A stretch of DNA of 39,088 nt from Candidatus Poribacteria bacterium. GTDB taxonomy: Bacteria > Poribacteria > WGA-4E > PCPOR2b. The notes beneath the pieces were generated by a model. The model was not told the DNA's origin, ran no database searches, and was given only the letters and a program-made list of their open reading frames with translations. Position numbers and translations under genes: made by a program. Positions 30,640-39,088 of the stretch are shown piece after piece. The stretch lies in NCBI GenBank assembly GCA_003635265.1, contig PYIZ01000020.1, positions 1 to 39,088 of the forward strand, in the 5' to 3' direction. Within the stretch, counting starts at the first letter, position 1. Every line of letters starts with the position of its first letter.

Positions 30640-32883
30640 ATGCGATGGGAGTCAAAGCGAATAGTGGTCACGCTCATGGCTGCGTTGTGGGTTACCACAC
30701 TACAGGCTCAAGAAGTAACGGAGCGTTTGCAATGGAAGAACGGCGATAGTCTTCCGGGGAAGCTGTTGGAAAGCAGTCCCGGGACAGTTCGTTGGGCATC
30801 GGAGTGCTTTTCGGATAACATAGTTATCAACATGGGCGTGTTAGCTTCAATTCTTTTCCCAAAACAGCCTGCTCCGTCGACGGAGACTTTTCAGATTAAT
30901 ACCGCATCGGAGGATGTTTGGACAGCTGACCTGATCGGTGCGGACGACAATACATTTCTCTTTTTCAGTAAGCGTCATGGTCAGGTGCGGGTAAATCGTG
31001 ATGCGATTTATGCGTTCAATCGCCGGGAATCCCCCAACCTTGTCTTCGATGGTTCCCAACTGACGGCTTGGGAATCGCGCAAGGCAGACGAAAGCAAGGT
31101 CCCCTTTCTGCTTGATGTTGATGCTCGCTCCAGCTGGATCCCGAATGCTGTGGGCTATCTGCAAACAAACCGTGCCAAAGCAAGCATCTTCTGCGCGTTC
31201 AACTTCCCGAAGCGTTTTGAGATTGACCTAGAGTTTACAGCCGCTGACAAACCACCCAGTTTTGTTCTGGCAATCGGTGAAAGCCTTCGTAAGGCACTGC
31301 GACTAGAGACTTGGGCGGATGAAGTGGTGGTTATTCAAGGCGTACGCTTTATGCGGGTGTTGACATTTGGGAGAGATCGACGAAGCATCCGCTTGCGACT
31401 CATGGTCGATGGCGTTAATCGTACATTGAATGTGTTTGATGCGACCGGTCGTTTACTGGTAAATGTACAAGATCTTGAGCCGATAACCGCTAAATCAGGA
31501 CTGTTCATCCGTAATCGAGGTAAGAATCTGACAATACGACGGTTAAACGTCTATCAACAGCCAAGCCTGCTGACTGATGGAGCAAGACAATCTATCGACC
31601 CGTCAAAACCACAGGTACACCTGACCGAGGGGCAGGTCGTTTATGGTCGTTTGTTTGTATCCGAAAATACCGCATACGTTCTGGACGCACAAGGAACTCA
31701 GCGTAATATCAGTATAGCAGACATTGATCGCATCATCCAACCAAGAGTTGAATCCATAGCAATGGGCGAACCTACTGAGTTGACCTATGCCGATGGCGCT
31801 GTTTTGCGTGGTAAGATTGAGCAACTAAAGGCAGACAGTGTGATACTGCGAACCATGTTCGCGGACGAGCCGGTGACCTGTATGCTCGTGGGCGCTTCAC
31901 AACTTCAGCTAGGACAAACAGCCGAAATCAGTGATCCGAGTAAAGATGATGATCGCCTATTTTATGCGTCGGGTAGTTTGCGCGGCAGTGTATCATTCGA
32001 GGCTAAAAACGCATCGCCGATTCTATGGCAGTCCGAGGGCGCAACAGCACCTGTGCGATTGGCAAACACCAGGGAATATGGCATAGAGCGGAGCAGCAAG
32101 CGCGTGTCACGAGGGGCATCCTTTGATACGGAAAGGTTTCCGAATATGTTGCACCTGAAAAACGGAGAAGTCATTCCGTGTCAAGTCTCATCCTATGATG
32201 AAAAGGTATTCGATTTCCAATCGCCGTTTATTACTGAAAAACAGATTGATTCATCGTTTGTAAAAGCGATCGAATTTAAGCCATCAGAGCGCCGAGATCC
32301 AAACGAAGAGCAGCCAAGCGAGCTAGATAGGTGGCTGAACGAAATTCGTGAGGTAGAACAAAAGTCTGCCCTAGGTATTGACTCAGTTAAACTAGAACGC
32401 GCCTTAACTGTTCCACGCTTCAACCGCGACAATCCGCCAAGCCACCTTCTAGTGGCGAATACCGGCGATTTCAAGCGAGGAAAGCTACTGACCATAAACG
32501 AGCAAATGATTCAGTTTGACTCAAAGCTGCGGAAGCTAACCATCCCCGTAGACCGTGTGGCACGGGTGGTGGACGTCAGCAAGTCCCAATCTAATCGGGA
32601 CCATCGCTACGCGGGATCAGAGAACAAGTCCGTCGCGGTCAATGACACCTCAAAGCTTGTTCAAATCACGTTGGCAGACCGTTCAGTTCTCATTTTTGAA
32701 CCACTCAAATCCGAAGACGGTATGTTGGGGGGACACTCTCCGATCTACGGGGCGGTGGCAGTGCCGGTGAACAATATTCACTATTTGCACTTTGGGGACT
32801 ACGAGGTGGAATCGTTCAGGTCCGTCTTTGAAGAATGGGTCGTTCGCCCAAGCAAGGAACCGGAGTTCGGCAGCAGGCAGTAA
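30640..32883 (+). CDS. Large secreted protein with repeated small beta modules
   Basis: A 747-residue protein from ATG 30640 (GGAGG, 7 bases), 14 bases after the previous gene. A signal peptide (IVVTLMAALWVTTLQAQ) is present. At least five modules share the pattern L-x-W/N-G-D/E-x-L/I-x-G/C-x-L, a strand, and a hydrophobic I-x-x-I end (LQWKNGDSLPGKLLESSPG, LTYADGAVLRGKIEQLKAD, LHLKNGEVIPCQVSSYDE, LLVANTGDFKRGKLLTINEQ), like small SH3/Sm-type barrels. A concanavalin-like insertion may lie at about 130-310 (FEIDLEFTAADKPPSFVLAIGE). The function is unknown; its place suggests it is an exported client or partner of the Bat-like complex. Confidence 0.75.
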   Translation: MRWESKRIVVTLMAALWVTTLQAQEVTERLQWKNGDSLPGKLLESSPGTVRWASECFSDNIVINMGVLASILFPKQPAPSTETFQINTASEDVWTADLIGADDNTFLFFSKRHGQVRVNRDAIYAFNRRESPNLVFDGSQLTAWESRKADESKVPFLLDVDARSSWIPNAVGYLQTNRAKASIFCAFNFPKRFEIDLEFTAADKPPSFVLAIGESLRKALRLETWADEVVVIQGVRFMRVLTFGRDRRSIRLRLMVDGVNRTLNVFDATGRLLVNVQDLEPITAKSGLFIRNRGKNLTIRRLNVYQQPSLLTDGARQSIDPSKPQVHLTEGQVVYGRLFVSENTAYVLDAQGTQRNISIADIDRIIQPRVESIAMGEPTELTYADGAVLRGKIEQLKADSVILRTMFADEPVTCMLVGASQLQLGQTAEISDPSKDDDRLFYASGSLRGSVSFEAKNASPILWQSEGATAPVRLANTREYGIERSSKRVSRGASFDTERFPNMLHLKNGEVIPCQVSSYDEKVFDFQSPFITEKQIDSSFVKAIEFKPSERRDPNEEQPSELDRWLNEIREVEQKSALGIDSVKLERALTVPRFNRDNPPSHLLVANTGDFKRGKLLTINEQMIQFDSKLRKLTIPVDRVARVVDVSKSQSNRDHRYAGSENKSVAVNDTSKLVQITLADRSVLIFEPLKSEDGMLGGHSPIYGAVAVPVNNIHYLHFGDYEVESFRSVFEEWVVRPSKEPEFGSRQ

Positions 32884-32918
32884 CACACGAATAGCAGTCA
32901 GTTCTATTCTTCCGTGTA
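32884..32918. terminator. Possible bidirectional terminator between convergent genes
   Basis: ACACG-AATAG pairs with CTATT-(CTTC)-CGTGT across a 9-base loop, in the 35 bases between two converging genes. There is no clean T-tract, so this is weak. Confidence 0.3.
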
Positions 32919-33308
32919 TTATTCGGAACTTTTGCCACCAATGACGATAAGGAATGCACTATCTTCGCTGGCATAGACAGCGTGCAGGCTGTCCGCCGTG
33001 AAGGTAACCGCCTCACCCTGTTCCAACGTGATTTTCTCACTACTTGTTGTAAATATGATGTCTCCACTAAGCGTGATAACGGTGGCGGCGGCAGGTGCCT
33101 GATGTTCTTCAAGTGTAGTCCCCGCTTTGAGGGCAACCAGCACGAGGGTCATTTCATCCCCGTGAGCCAGCGTTAATGAGGCACGTCGCGACGTGGCGGA
33201 TGTCGCTTCTTCCATCAGTTTTTCAGACATTGACATAAGTGGAAACGACTTAGTCATCGGTCTGTTCAGATCTACAGGTCTGTAGGGTCGTTCAAATGAT
33301 GTATTCAT
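32919..33308 (-). CDS. Single-domain cupin protein
   Basis: A 129-residue protein from ATG 33308 (AGAGG upstream). The second half is a cupin barrel: LVLVALKAGTTLEEHQAPAAATVITLSGDI, then ITLEQGEAVTFTADSLHAVYASEDSAFLIVI. The usual metal-binding His pair is reduced: H in EEHQAP and H in LHAVY remain, but the HxH form is absent, so metal binding is uncertain. Likely a small-ligand-binding or sensor protein. Confidence 0.78.
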   Translation of the reverse strand: MNTSFERPYRPVDLNRPMTKSFPLMSMSEKLMEEATSATSRRASLTLAHGDEMTLVLVALKAGTTLEEHQAPAAATVITLSGDIIFTTSSEKITLEQGEAVTFTADSLHAVYASEDSAFLIVIGGKSSE

Positions 33309-33370
33309 GATAATACCTCTGCGGATCGAATGTTACCTTAAAAATAGACGCTCTTCTGCCTATTCGTTGT

Positions 33371-36088
33371 TTATGTTTTAGGTTTGGGGCGCTTCTCCAA
33401 AAAGAGTTGCGTCCGATCCTCTCGGACTAGCATATCAAAAAGACGTTTCGCCGCGGGATAATCTTCGGGTCGGATAATTGACTGCTTGATAATGAAGTTA
33501 ATTTCGTAATGAATTTGATTCCCCTCTAGTTTGTATTGCCGCTCTACGCTAGCAAAGCGATTGTCCAGACGAACATCTTGCGGGAAGGTCGTCGTCCACC
33601 CCTCTGGCAGCGCAATCCGGATTGTTTTCTTCATCTGCATCGGGTAACTCAAGTCAAGTGGATGCTGGCGTTCAACCGCTGCAAAAATCTCTGCATAGTC
33701 TGAAAACTCGTCGCTCGGCAATGGACACATCAGACGATTATCAATCAATTCAGCGTAATTTTTAACGGTAAAAGCAACATTAATTCGCACCGGGACGTTG
33801 AGATCCGCCAAATCGGAAATCTGCACCGCATCAACTCGGACACCGGGAAATTGTTTGTTTAGTCCAACGGCGAGGGTATCCTTCCACACACTCGGCGACA
33901 CCTGCTTGTACTCCAACCGCGCTTCGATATTGTACTGCCCAAGGGTATCAACCCGCATGGTACCCTGAACCGTCCCATCTTCTGTTAGTGCGATTGCTGT
34001 GTCAACGATTAACTGATTGGATTCCGGCGTAGAGATGGGAATATCAACAAACTCGCCCCGCTCGCTTCGGATGATAAACCCTGTGCGCCCTCTATTCCGC
34101 GCAGGGAGATCGCCGTAGCCGCAGGTGTCGGCAGTTGGATCGAGCCAAATATAGTTGCCGTCGTCACGTGGAACCGTACCAATCAGGTGGCTAAACTGTC
34201 CAAGTGATGGGAGTTCAAGATCGACACGCTGATATGGCGCGGGATTTAGCATCACCGGAAACGCCTCAATACCGACAAGATCGAGCATCGCAATCATCAG
34301 AGTAGTTTTATCTTTGCAATCGCCGTATCGGACACTGAGCACCTGATCAGCGGGAGTGGGTTGATACGCACCTTGACCCAGTTCAATCCCCACGTAGCGA
34401 ATCTGCGATGCCACAAAGTGGTATATCGCTCGAATTTTGTCTTCCTCCGTGAGAAGATCTGCGGTGAGTTCCTCCACCACTTCCTCAATCGCTTGATCAA
34501 CTGTGTATCGGTCTTTTGCGATGTCTTTGTACCAATTGTAAACGGCCTCCCAAGATTCCACAGACGAATAACTCAAGCGTGGCACAATATCGTTGGTCGC
34601 CGGCATATTGTATTCCGTCTTGAGCGCGGGTGTCTCCCCGTAGGTCCAGAGGTATGTGCTAGTTTCTTCTTCGTGTAGTATCTGAGGATTAAGTTGGCAA
34701 TGGATTGCTTTCCACTTGAAGTCCGTCTCTTTGGGCACACGCAAGGCATAGGCGGATTGTAGGGTCGGATCCGTAGATTGAAAACTGTAGCCACCCCAAA
34801 ACCACGAGGTGCTTCCAACCGACTCCGCTCCTGCATCTTCAAGCGTAACCTGATACTCAATGCACACCCCCGGTTTGAGGGCAGGCATTGAAATAACATG
34901 CCACATCGAATCGGAATAGAGGTTGTAGGAGAGCAGCCCCGGCGGTGTAACATCGTTGAACGCCTCGTCCGGCGGCTCAACAACAGAACCATCGGGGGCG
35001 ATAGTTCGCGCGATGTTGACAGTGATATATTGTGCCTTGGGGGTGTGCGGGATAGCGATGTCATCATAGTTCTGTACCCCTCTCTCCGTCAGAATCTTAA
35101 CCACCTGATGGGTAGTGTAGCGGGATTTTCCCGACGGGGTGACTTCGTGACTAAACTGGTTGAGCAGGATGAGTGCATCAGCATCAGGATAATCTGCCGC
35201 ATCAGGCGCGGCAGCAATGACCGCTTCAATGTCGATGTCGATGAGATTCACAGGCGGAATTTCAATAGATACTGAAACAGCCCGGTCTAACTGTGCAAGT
35301 ACTTGGAGACGCGTCGGAGCGAGGAGATTCTGTGGATCTATCTCCAAAATTTTATGGTATTGGAGCTGGGCTTCGTAGTAACGGCCATGCGCTTCGTAGA
35401 GCGAAGCAAGATTTTGGCGGGACCAAGTATCTTTCGGGAACAGCCGGATCGACTCCCTAAATTCAGCGATAGCCTCACCGGTGTCTCCCTTTTCCAAGTA
35501 AATCAAGGCGAGATAGTTACGCAGATTTTTGCTGTCAGGTCGTGAAGATTTTGGATCAATTTCCACCGCTTGTCGTAAGACTCGTTCAGCGTCGTCGAGC
35601 CTACCCATTTGCTTGTATGCCAAACCGAGATGGTTGAGGGCGTACAGGTTATGCGGTTCAACCTTCAAAGTATTCTCGTAAACCTGTGCTGCCGCTTCAT
35701 AGTTGTTCAGTTGTTCATAGATGTACCCTAAAGAATTGCGCGCATCCATATTCTTGGGGTCAAGTGTTACTGTGGCAGCAAAGGCGTCCCTCGCTTTTTC
35801 GTATTCCTCCTGTTGGAAGTAGAGCTTGGCGACCTGGAATTGCACCTGACTCGCATTTGGCTTAATTGCCAGTGCGGCTTGATAGGCTTCGAGGGCATCC
35901 GTCAAGTCCCCATCTTGGATCGCCAAATTCCCCGCCTCGACCTGTTCGCGCCACGCCTTATTTCGTTCAATCAGTGGATCGACAATCCCCTTTTCACTGG
36001 GTTGACTTCGATTGAAGATCGAACAACCGCTCAACAACAACAGGATCGCAATTAAGGGAATACTTGTTTTGAAGTGTTGGATTGTCAC
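33371..36088 (-). CDS. TPR lipoprotein with DUF3857 and transglutaminase-like domain
   Basis: A 905-residue protein with a GTG start at 36088 (AAGGAGAG). A lipoprotein signal (IAILLLLSGC) is followed by about six TPR units at residues 50-265 (ALEAYQAALAIKPNASQVQF, AAQVYENTLKVEPHNLYAL and others). A DUF3857 domain follows at about 300-480. Then comes a transglutaminase-like fold with catalytic C591 in RYGDCKDKTTLMIAML, and later H and D in FSHLIGTVP and YIWLDPTADTC. A beta-rich end has DxxFP-type strands. Such proteins sit in the envelope; the enzyme reaction (protease or crosslinking) is not known. Confidence 0.88.
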   Translation of the reverse strand: MTIQHFKTSIPLIAILLLLSGCSIFNRSQPSEKGIVDPLIERNKAWREQVEAGNLAIQDGDLTDALEAYQAALAIKPNASQVQFQVAKLYFQQEEYEKARDAFAATVTLDPKNMDARNSLGYIYEQLNNYEAAAQVYENTLKVEPHNLYALNHLGLAYKQMGRLDDAERVLRQAVEIDPKSSRPDSKNLRNYLALIYLEKGDTGEAIAEFRESIRLFPKDTWSRQNLASLYEAHGRYYEAQLQYHKILEIDPQNLLAPTRLQVLAQLDRAVSVSIEIPPVNLIDIDIEAVIAAAPDAADYPDADALILLNQFSHEVTPSGKSRYTTHQVVKILTERGVQNYDDIAIPHTPKAQYITVNIARTIAPDGSVVEPPDEAFNDVTPPGLLSYNLYSDSMWHVISMPALKPGVCIEYQVTLEDAGAESVGSTSWFWGGYSFQSTDPTLQSAYALRVPKETDFKWKAIHCQLNPQILHEEETSTYLWTYGETPALKTEYNMPATNDIVPRLSYSSVESWEAVYNWYKDIAKDRYTVDQAIEEVVEELTADLLTEEDKIRAIYHFVASQIRYVGIELGQGAYQPTPADQVLSVRYGDCKDKTTLMIAMLDLVGIEAFPVMLNPAPYQRVDLELPSLGQFSHLIGTVPRDDGNYIWLDPTADTCGYGDLPARNRGRTGFIIRSERGEFVDIPISTPESNQLIVDTAIALTEDGTVQGTMRVDTLGQYNIEARLEYKQVSPSVWKDTLAVGLNKQFPGVRVDAVQISDLADLNVPVRINVAFTVKNYAELIDNRLMCPLPSDEFSDYAEIFAAVERQHPLDLSYPMQMKKTIRIALPEGWTTTFPQDVRLDNRFASVERQYKLEGNQIHYEINFIIKQSIIRPEDYPAAKRLFDMLVREDRTQLFLEKRPKPKT

Positions 36089-36138
36089 AATTACTCTCCT
36101 TGTATAATCAGCACATCAACCTTGCCCGTAATATCCTT

Positions 36139-36160
36139 TTCACGTTTTACGCATCACGTT
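36139..36160 (-). repeat. Short dispersed repeat, copy 2
   Basis: Inverted relative to the copy at 18382-18402, with 18 of 20 matching bases (ATGAAACGTGATGCGTAAAA on the minus strand). It lies between the TPR lipoprotein and the cupin gene and overlaps the last codons of the cupin. Confidence 0.45.
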
Positions 36161-36474
36161 TCATTCCGACGACGCATACCAGTTAGCACAACCAACGGTT
36201 CCTCGCTCGTCACCGTAATCGAGTGATAAGTATTCGCCGGCACATCCAGACGATCCCCGGCCCCAATCTGTCCACCCTCATCCCCTACCGACACATCCGC
36301 TGTGCCCGACAATACACAGACTACCTCCTCCTGTGTGTGGATATAGTCCAGATAGGCAGCACCGGGCGTTCCTCTCCACTGATACGCCCCAAAACCTTCC
36401 GAATGTAACTGACCTTCCAACGCCTCAATATCAGTATCTTCGTCGGGTTTGAGCCAGCGAGAAATCCATTGCAT
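36154..36474 (-). CDS. Cupin domain protein, 106 aa
   Basis: The chosen start is ATG 36474, 6 bases after a GGAGG site; an in-frame TTG at 36480 is too close to that site. The cupin motifs are YLDYIHTQEEVVCVLSGTADVSVG (motif 1, with H and E ligands) and DRLDVPANTYHSITVTSEEPLVVL (motif 2, with the late H). These ligands suggest a metal-binding cupin. The substrate is unknown. Confidence 0.82.
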   Translation of the reverse strand: MQWISRWLKPDEDTDIEALEGQLHSEGFGAYQWRGTPGAAYLDYIHTQEEVVCVLSGTADVSVGDEGGQIGAGDRLDVPANTYHSITVTSEEPLVVLTGMRRRNET

Positions 36475-36830
36475 TGTCAACCTCCATATTAAGCTGATTT
36501 AGAAATTAACACTTTGTCCTATATGAGTCCACCCATAAGTCTACCAAAAAGTTGCCCTAACATCAATAATTTTCATGCAGTTCCTCCTTGTTCCCCGACG
36601 CAGTCATCACTAATGAGAGATGGCACCTTGAGGTGAAAGAGACAAAAGGATTGGCAAAACAATACAACAGAGCAAAGGAAAAGAACGGAAGGAGCAACGA
36701 AGGAGAACTTTGCGTCACGGAGGGACATATGAACGAATCGCGCTATGCTACTGATTGGATTGAGGCTGATAGCGTTGAAGTTTACGTCTTAAGAGGTAAC
36801 ACCACGTGCTTTGAATCGCGATTCCATAAT
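36475..36830. other. Intergenic region with an orphan start site
   Basis: No convincing gene is present. On the minus strand, AAGGAGG followed by ATG at 36576 begins MKIIDVRATFW and stops at TAG (36541-36543). The opening resembles the N-terminus of mandelate-racemase/enolase-type enzymes (MKIxDVRA) and may be the stub of a deleted gene. A 104-codon plus-strand frame from 36588 has a TTG start, runs into dprA antisense and looks random. Confidence 0.4.
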
Positions 36831-38018
36831 CTATTTTTTTACAAACTGCTTTCCCGGCAGCTGCTGCACAATCCCCTTCAACTCAAGCATGACCAACAGT
36901 GAAGAAACCTTCCCAATCGGCAGCTGCGTCACCCGCGTAATCTCATCAATATGGACGCTATCGGTATCCATTGCCGACAGCACAACCTGTTCGTCGGGAG
37001 TTAAATTGAGATTTGTCTTCGGTTGAGGAGCGGGTGCCGATCTTTTTGCGCCTGATTGAGGGCTAGCAACCCTGTCGGGTCGCTTTGAGGGCGGGGACTG
37101 GACAGTTAATTTGGACGATTCCCCTCCCAAGACCTTCGTGTAGTCTTGGGGCAACGCATCAAGGAGGTCATCAACGCTATTGATCAACGTCGCCCCTTGA
37201 TTGATAAGGGAATGAGTGCCTCGTGATCTACCGGAAAAGATCTGCCCCGGCACGGCAAACACCTCACGTCCCTGTTCAGCGGCGTGATGTGCTGTAATGA
37301 GCGAACCACTCCGCTCAGACGCCTCAACAACAAGCGTGCCAAGCGTTAAACCACTAATCACACGATTACGGCGGGGAAAGTTTTTTCCGCGGGGTGGCAT
37401 CGTCATCGGAAATTCAGAAATCAACGCACCGGATTCAATGATTTCCGCTGCGAGCGCCCGATTCGTTTCAGGATAGATAATACTCAGGCCACAGCCGAAC
37501 ACAGCGACCGTGCGCCCGCCCGCTTCAAGGGCACCACGATGCACACAGGTATCAATGCCGCGGGCGAACCCGCTCACGACAGTTATACCGCGTTCTGCGA
37601 GTTGGTAGCTTAACTGCTGGCTGGTTGTTTTGCCGTATTCGGTCGGGCTACGCGATCCAACGATTGCAACGCTCGGTGTGTCCTGTAGGGGAAATTTGCC
37701 GATGATATAGAGCAGTACGGGTGGGTCGTGAATCTGTTTGAGGAGGGGTGGGTAGGATTCGTCGCTGATAGTGACGATGTGGCATTGATGCTGCTCGATC
37801 AGTTGAAGTTCCTGCGCGAGAGGAGCGCGCGATCTACCATCGATCAGCTGTTGCCGGACATCGGGAGTCAACCCATCGATCTGGGCTAACTCCTCCGATG
37901 TCGCAGCAATCGATTTCTCCGCAGATCCAAAAGCCGCTAACAGGCGTCGGATGGTATAATTTCCGATACCCGGAATCAGGTTGAGATGAATAAGACTTTT
38001 CGTATCAGCGGATAGCAT
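36831..38018 (-). CDS. dprA: DNA-processing protein DprA
   Basis: A 395-residue DprA/Smf protein that loads RecA on incoming single-stranded DNA during transformation. An N-terminal helix-hairpin-helix region (LIPGIGNYTIRRLLAAFG) is followed by the Rossmann-like core with VAIVGSRSPTEYGK, VVSGFARGIDTCVHRGAL, TVAVFGCGLSIIYPETN, FPRRNRVISGL and GSLITAHHAAEQGREVFAVPG. A C-terminal winged helix (HIDEITRVTQLPIGKVSSLLVMLELKGIVQQLPG) completes it, joined by a Pro/Ser-rich linker. The start lacks a clear ribosome site and lies 12 bases after the lipoprotein stop, so coupling is likely. Confidence 0.95.
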   Translation of the reverse strand: MLSADTKSLIHLNLIPGIGNYTIRRLLAAFGSAEKSIAATSEELAQIDGLTPDVRQQLIDGRSRAPLAQELQLIEQHQCHIVTISDESYPPLLKQIHDPPVLLYIIGKFPLQDTPSVAIVGSRSPTEYGKTTSQQLSYQLAERGITVVSGFARGIDTCVHRGALEAGGRTVAVFGCGLSIIYPETNRALAAEIIESGALISEFPMTMPPRGKNFPRRNRVISGLTLGTLVVEASERSGSLITAHHAAEQGREVFAVPGQIFSGRSRGTHSLINQGATLINSVDDLLDALPQDYTKVLGGESSKLTVQSPPSKRPDRVASPQSGAKRSAPAPQPKTNLNLTPDEQVVLSAMDTDSVHIDEITRVTQLPIGKVSSLLVMLELKGIVQQLPGKQFVKK

Positions 38019-38030
38019 AATTTGCTAATT

Positions 38031-38630
38031 TTACTGTCCTGTTGCCGGCTGTGCTGCCGCTTCTTCGGGCGGCAAGGCATAGAACACCTGAATATCGCGA
38101 ATCGGCTTAAAAATATCAACCTCTGCGCCGCCTTCGCCCCTCGTTCTGCGCTTTTGCCCGCCTACGCGCCGGGATTCCCATTTTTTCGGGACCTTTAGGC
38201 GCAATCTTTGGGTCTGAATCGGCTCCGGCAGCTGTAACTTGAACTGGTCTTGATAGTGATTCTTAACACTTCTAATCGTCTTCCAAGCCCCGGATTCATC
38301 CACAACTTGGACTTCAAAGAATTCAAGTTTCCCTTTATCGGCTATCACAACAATGCGCTGAACGGGCTGCGGTTTTGCCCATGTAAGCGTTGCCTGCGTA
38401 AAGTTCTCCTCTTCTTCTTGGTCCTCTTTGGTGAGTACCGTCTGTTTCTCAATAATGAGCCTTGAGGTTTCCCCAACTGAGAATGCATTATCATCATTCA
38501 GTTTTGGATCCTGACAATCCGCAAACGGAGCGATGTTCTGACTCCACTGAATCGGAGGACCACTTGGACCCAAACACCCCAGTGTGGAAACCAATCCCAG
38601 TATCAACAAAGTTATTCCTATAAAACGCAT
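38031..38630 (-). CDS. Lipoprotein with a discoidin-like fold
   Basis: A 199-residue protein from ATG 38630 after a strong AAGGAGG site. The lipobox is STLGC, with C19 lipidated. The central part (FTQATLTWAKPQPVQRIVVIADKG, FFEVQVVDESGAWKTI, IQTQRLRLKVPK) has the strand pattern of F5/8 type C (galactose-binding-like) domains. It ends with an Ala/Pro tail. The IS end begins 26 bases upstream of the start codon, so its original promoter may have been displaced. Confidence 0.78.
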   Translation of the reverse strand: MRFIGITLLILGLVSTLGCLGPSGPPIQWSQNIAPFADCQDPKLNDDNAFSVGETSRLIIEKQTVLTKEDQEEEENFTQATLTWAKPQPVQRIVVIADKGKLEFFEVQVVDESGAWKTIRSVKNHYQDQFKLQLPEPIQTQRLRLKVPKKWESRRVGGQKRRTRGEGGAEVDIFKPIRDIQVFYALPPEEAAAQPATGQ

Positions 38631-38656
38631 ATCTTGCCTCCTTGATTTTTAGTTAA

Positions 38657-39088
38657 TTGACGTACTCCCAAAGCTAAAGCATTGGGATTGTTATCCGCTA
38701 TGTTAGCCAGATTTACATAAGTGCCAATCAAATCTGACACCTATGGGGGACGCCATCGCCCCAACTACGGGACTCAAAATCAATCCCGATACTTTGTTCC
38801 ACAGGTTGATTGCCCCAACACCGTCTCGGTGATACTGAAAGCCACAATGGTTGCAGTGATAGTTACGGTTAGTGGGCTTCTTTCGGTTGCCACACCGTGG
38901 ACAAGTCTGAGAGGTGTATGCCTCTGACACAAACTTGACTTTCAAACCTGCCAGTTCTGCCTTGTAGCATATCATGGACTGGAGACGGGCAAACGCCCAT
39001 TGGTGAACCTTCTGGTTAGACTTCTTTGAAAACTTCGCTCGCTTACGGATGCCTTTGAGTTTTCCTATCACTATCGTATCTGCCTTCG
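38657..39088 (-). mobile_element. Second tnpB element, right end and 3' part
   Basis: The right end starts at TTGACGTACTCC (38657) with the hairpin CCCAA/TTGGG (38667-38686), closely like the remnant at 287. The tnpB frame follows and leaves the window at 39088. It is a different, diverged element from the one at 3886: the terminal hairpin and the protein both differ. Confidence 0.65.
38703..39088 (-). CDS. tnpB: TnpB endonuclease, C-terminal part
   Basis: An open frame from the right edge to a TAG stop at 38703, at least 128 codons; the true start lies outside. It carries SNQKVHQWAFARLQSMICYKAEL, VSEAYTSQTCPRCGNRKK and a complete zinc ribbon (CPRC ... CNHC), then YHRDGVGAINLW with the third RuvC catalytic Asp. 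This is a canonical OrfB/TnpB C-terminus, diverged from the copy at 3963. Confidence 0.88.
   Translation of the reverse strand, partial: KADTIVIGKLKGIRKRAKFSKKSNQKVHQWAFARLQSMICYKAELAGLKVKFVSEAYTSQTCPRCGNRKKPTNRNYHCNHCGFQYHRDGVGAINLWNKVSGLILSPVVGAMASPIGVRFDWHLCKSG

Noticed and set aside
36588..36902. 104-codon plus-strand frame
   Set aside because: TTG start without a ribosome site, overlaps the dprA 3' end in antisense, no recognisable motif.

Overview
The window (about 39 kb, mid-GC) has no rRNA or ribosomal-protein gene, so its source is inferred. A futalosine-pathway menaquinone gene, many exported lipoproteins, a MoxR/DUF58/BatA-type operon with large secreted partners, DUF6785-type membrane proteins, DUF169 and IS200/IS605-type tnpB elements fit an uncultured Gram-negative lineage such as Candidatus Poribacteria or a Planctomycetes-like group. 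TTGACA/TATAAT promoters and Shine-Dalgarno sites are easy to find.

The most notable signal is at the left end. Two genes are each split by in-frame TGA codons exactly where their families carry catalytic cysteines. The first (725-2146, minus) is an exported protein with a C-terminal peroxiredoxin-like domain; TGA replaces the first Cys of the CxxC site (UxxC). The second (6321-6803, plus) is an exported rhodanese-like protein in which both Cys of the C-S-C active loop are TGA (U-S-U). In each case the reading frame and homology continue to a normal stop, and a small hairpin with a G at the start of its loop lies at the distance expected of a bacterial SECIS. Both are best read as selenoproteins rather than pseudogenes. 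The double-Sec rhodanese is the most unusual object here.

Layout: 1-142, start of an exported protein leaving the window; 143-724, an old IS200/IS605 end plus hairpins; 725-2584, the Sec peroxiredoxin-like gene, a paralogue remnant and divergent promoters; 2585-3818, a Kelch protein and a small unknown protein; 3886-5290, a complete tnpB element; 5378-6803, a metallo-beta-lactamase-fold hydrolase and the Sec rhodanese; 6843-10747 (minus), two overlapping large membrane proteins; 11047-15304 (plus), a flavin disulfide reductase, a lipoprotein, mqnC and a malate/lactate dehydrogenase; 15310-16032 (minus), a DUF169 protein; 16430-32883 (plus), a long cluster of MoxR ATPase, DUF58, BatA-like, a second VWA-like membrane protein, a DUF4175-like giant, two tandem paralogous secreted proteins, a prenyltransferase-like repeat protein and a large secreted protein; 32919-38630 (minus), a cupin, a TPR/DUF3857/transglutaminase lipoprotein, a second cupin, dprA and a lipoprotein; 38657-39088, the 3' part of a second tnpB element.

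The MoxR cluster looks like an envelope-protein maturation or stress operon of the aerotolerance (Bat) type. The two Sec proteins carry export signals, which suggests selenium-based thiol or persulfide chemistry in the envelope. The Sec machinery (selA, selB, selC, selD) is not in this window.
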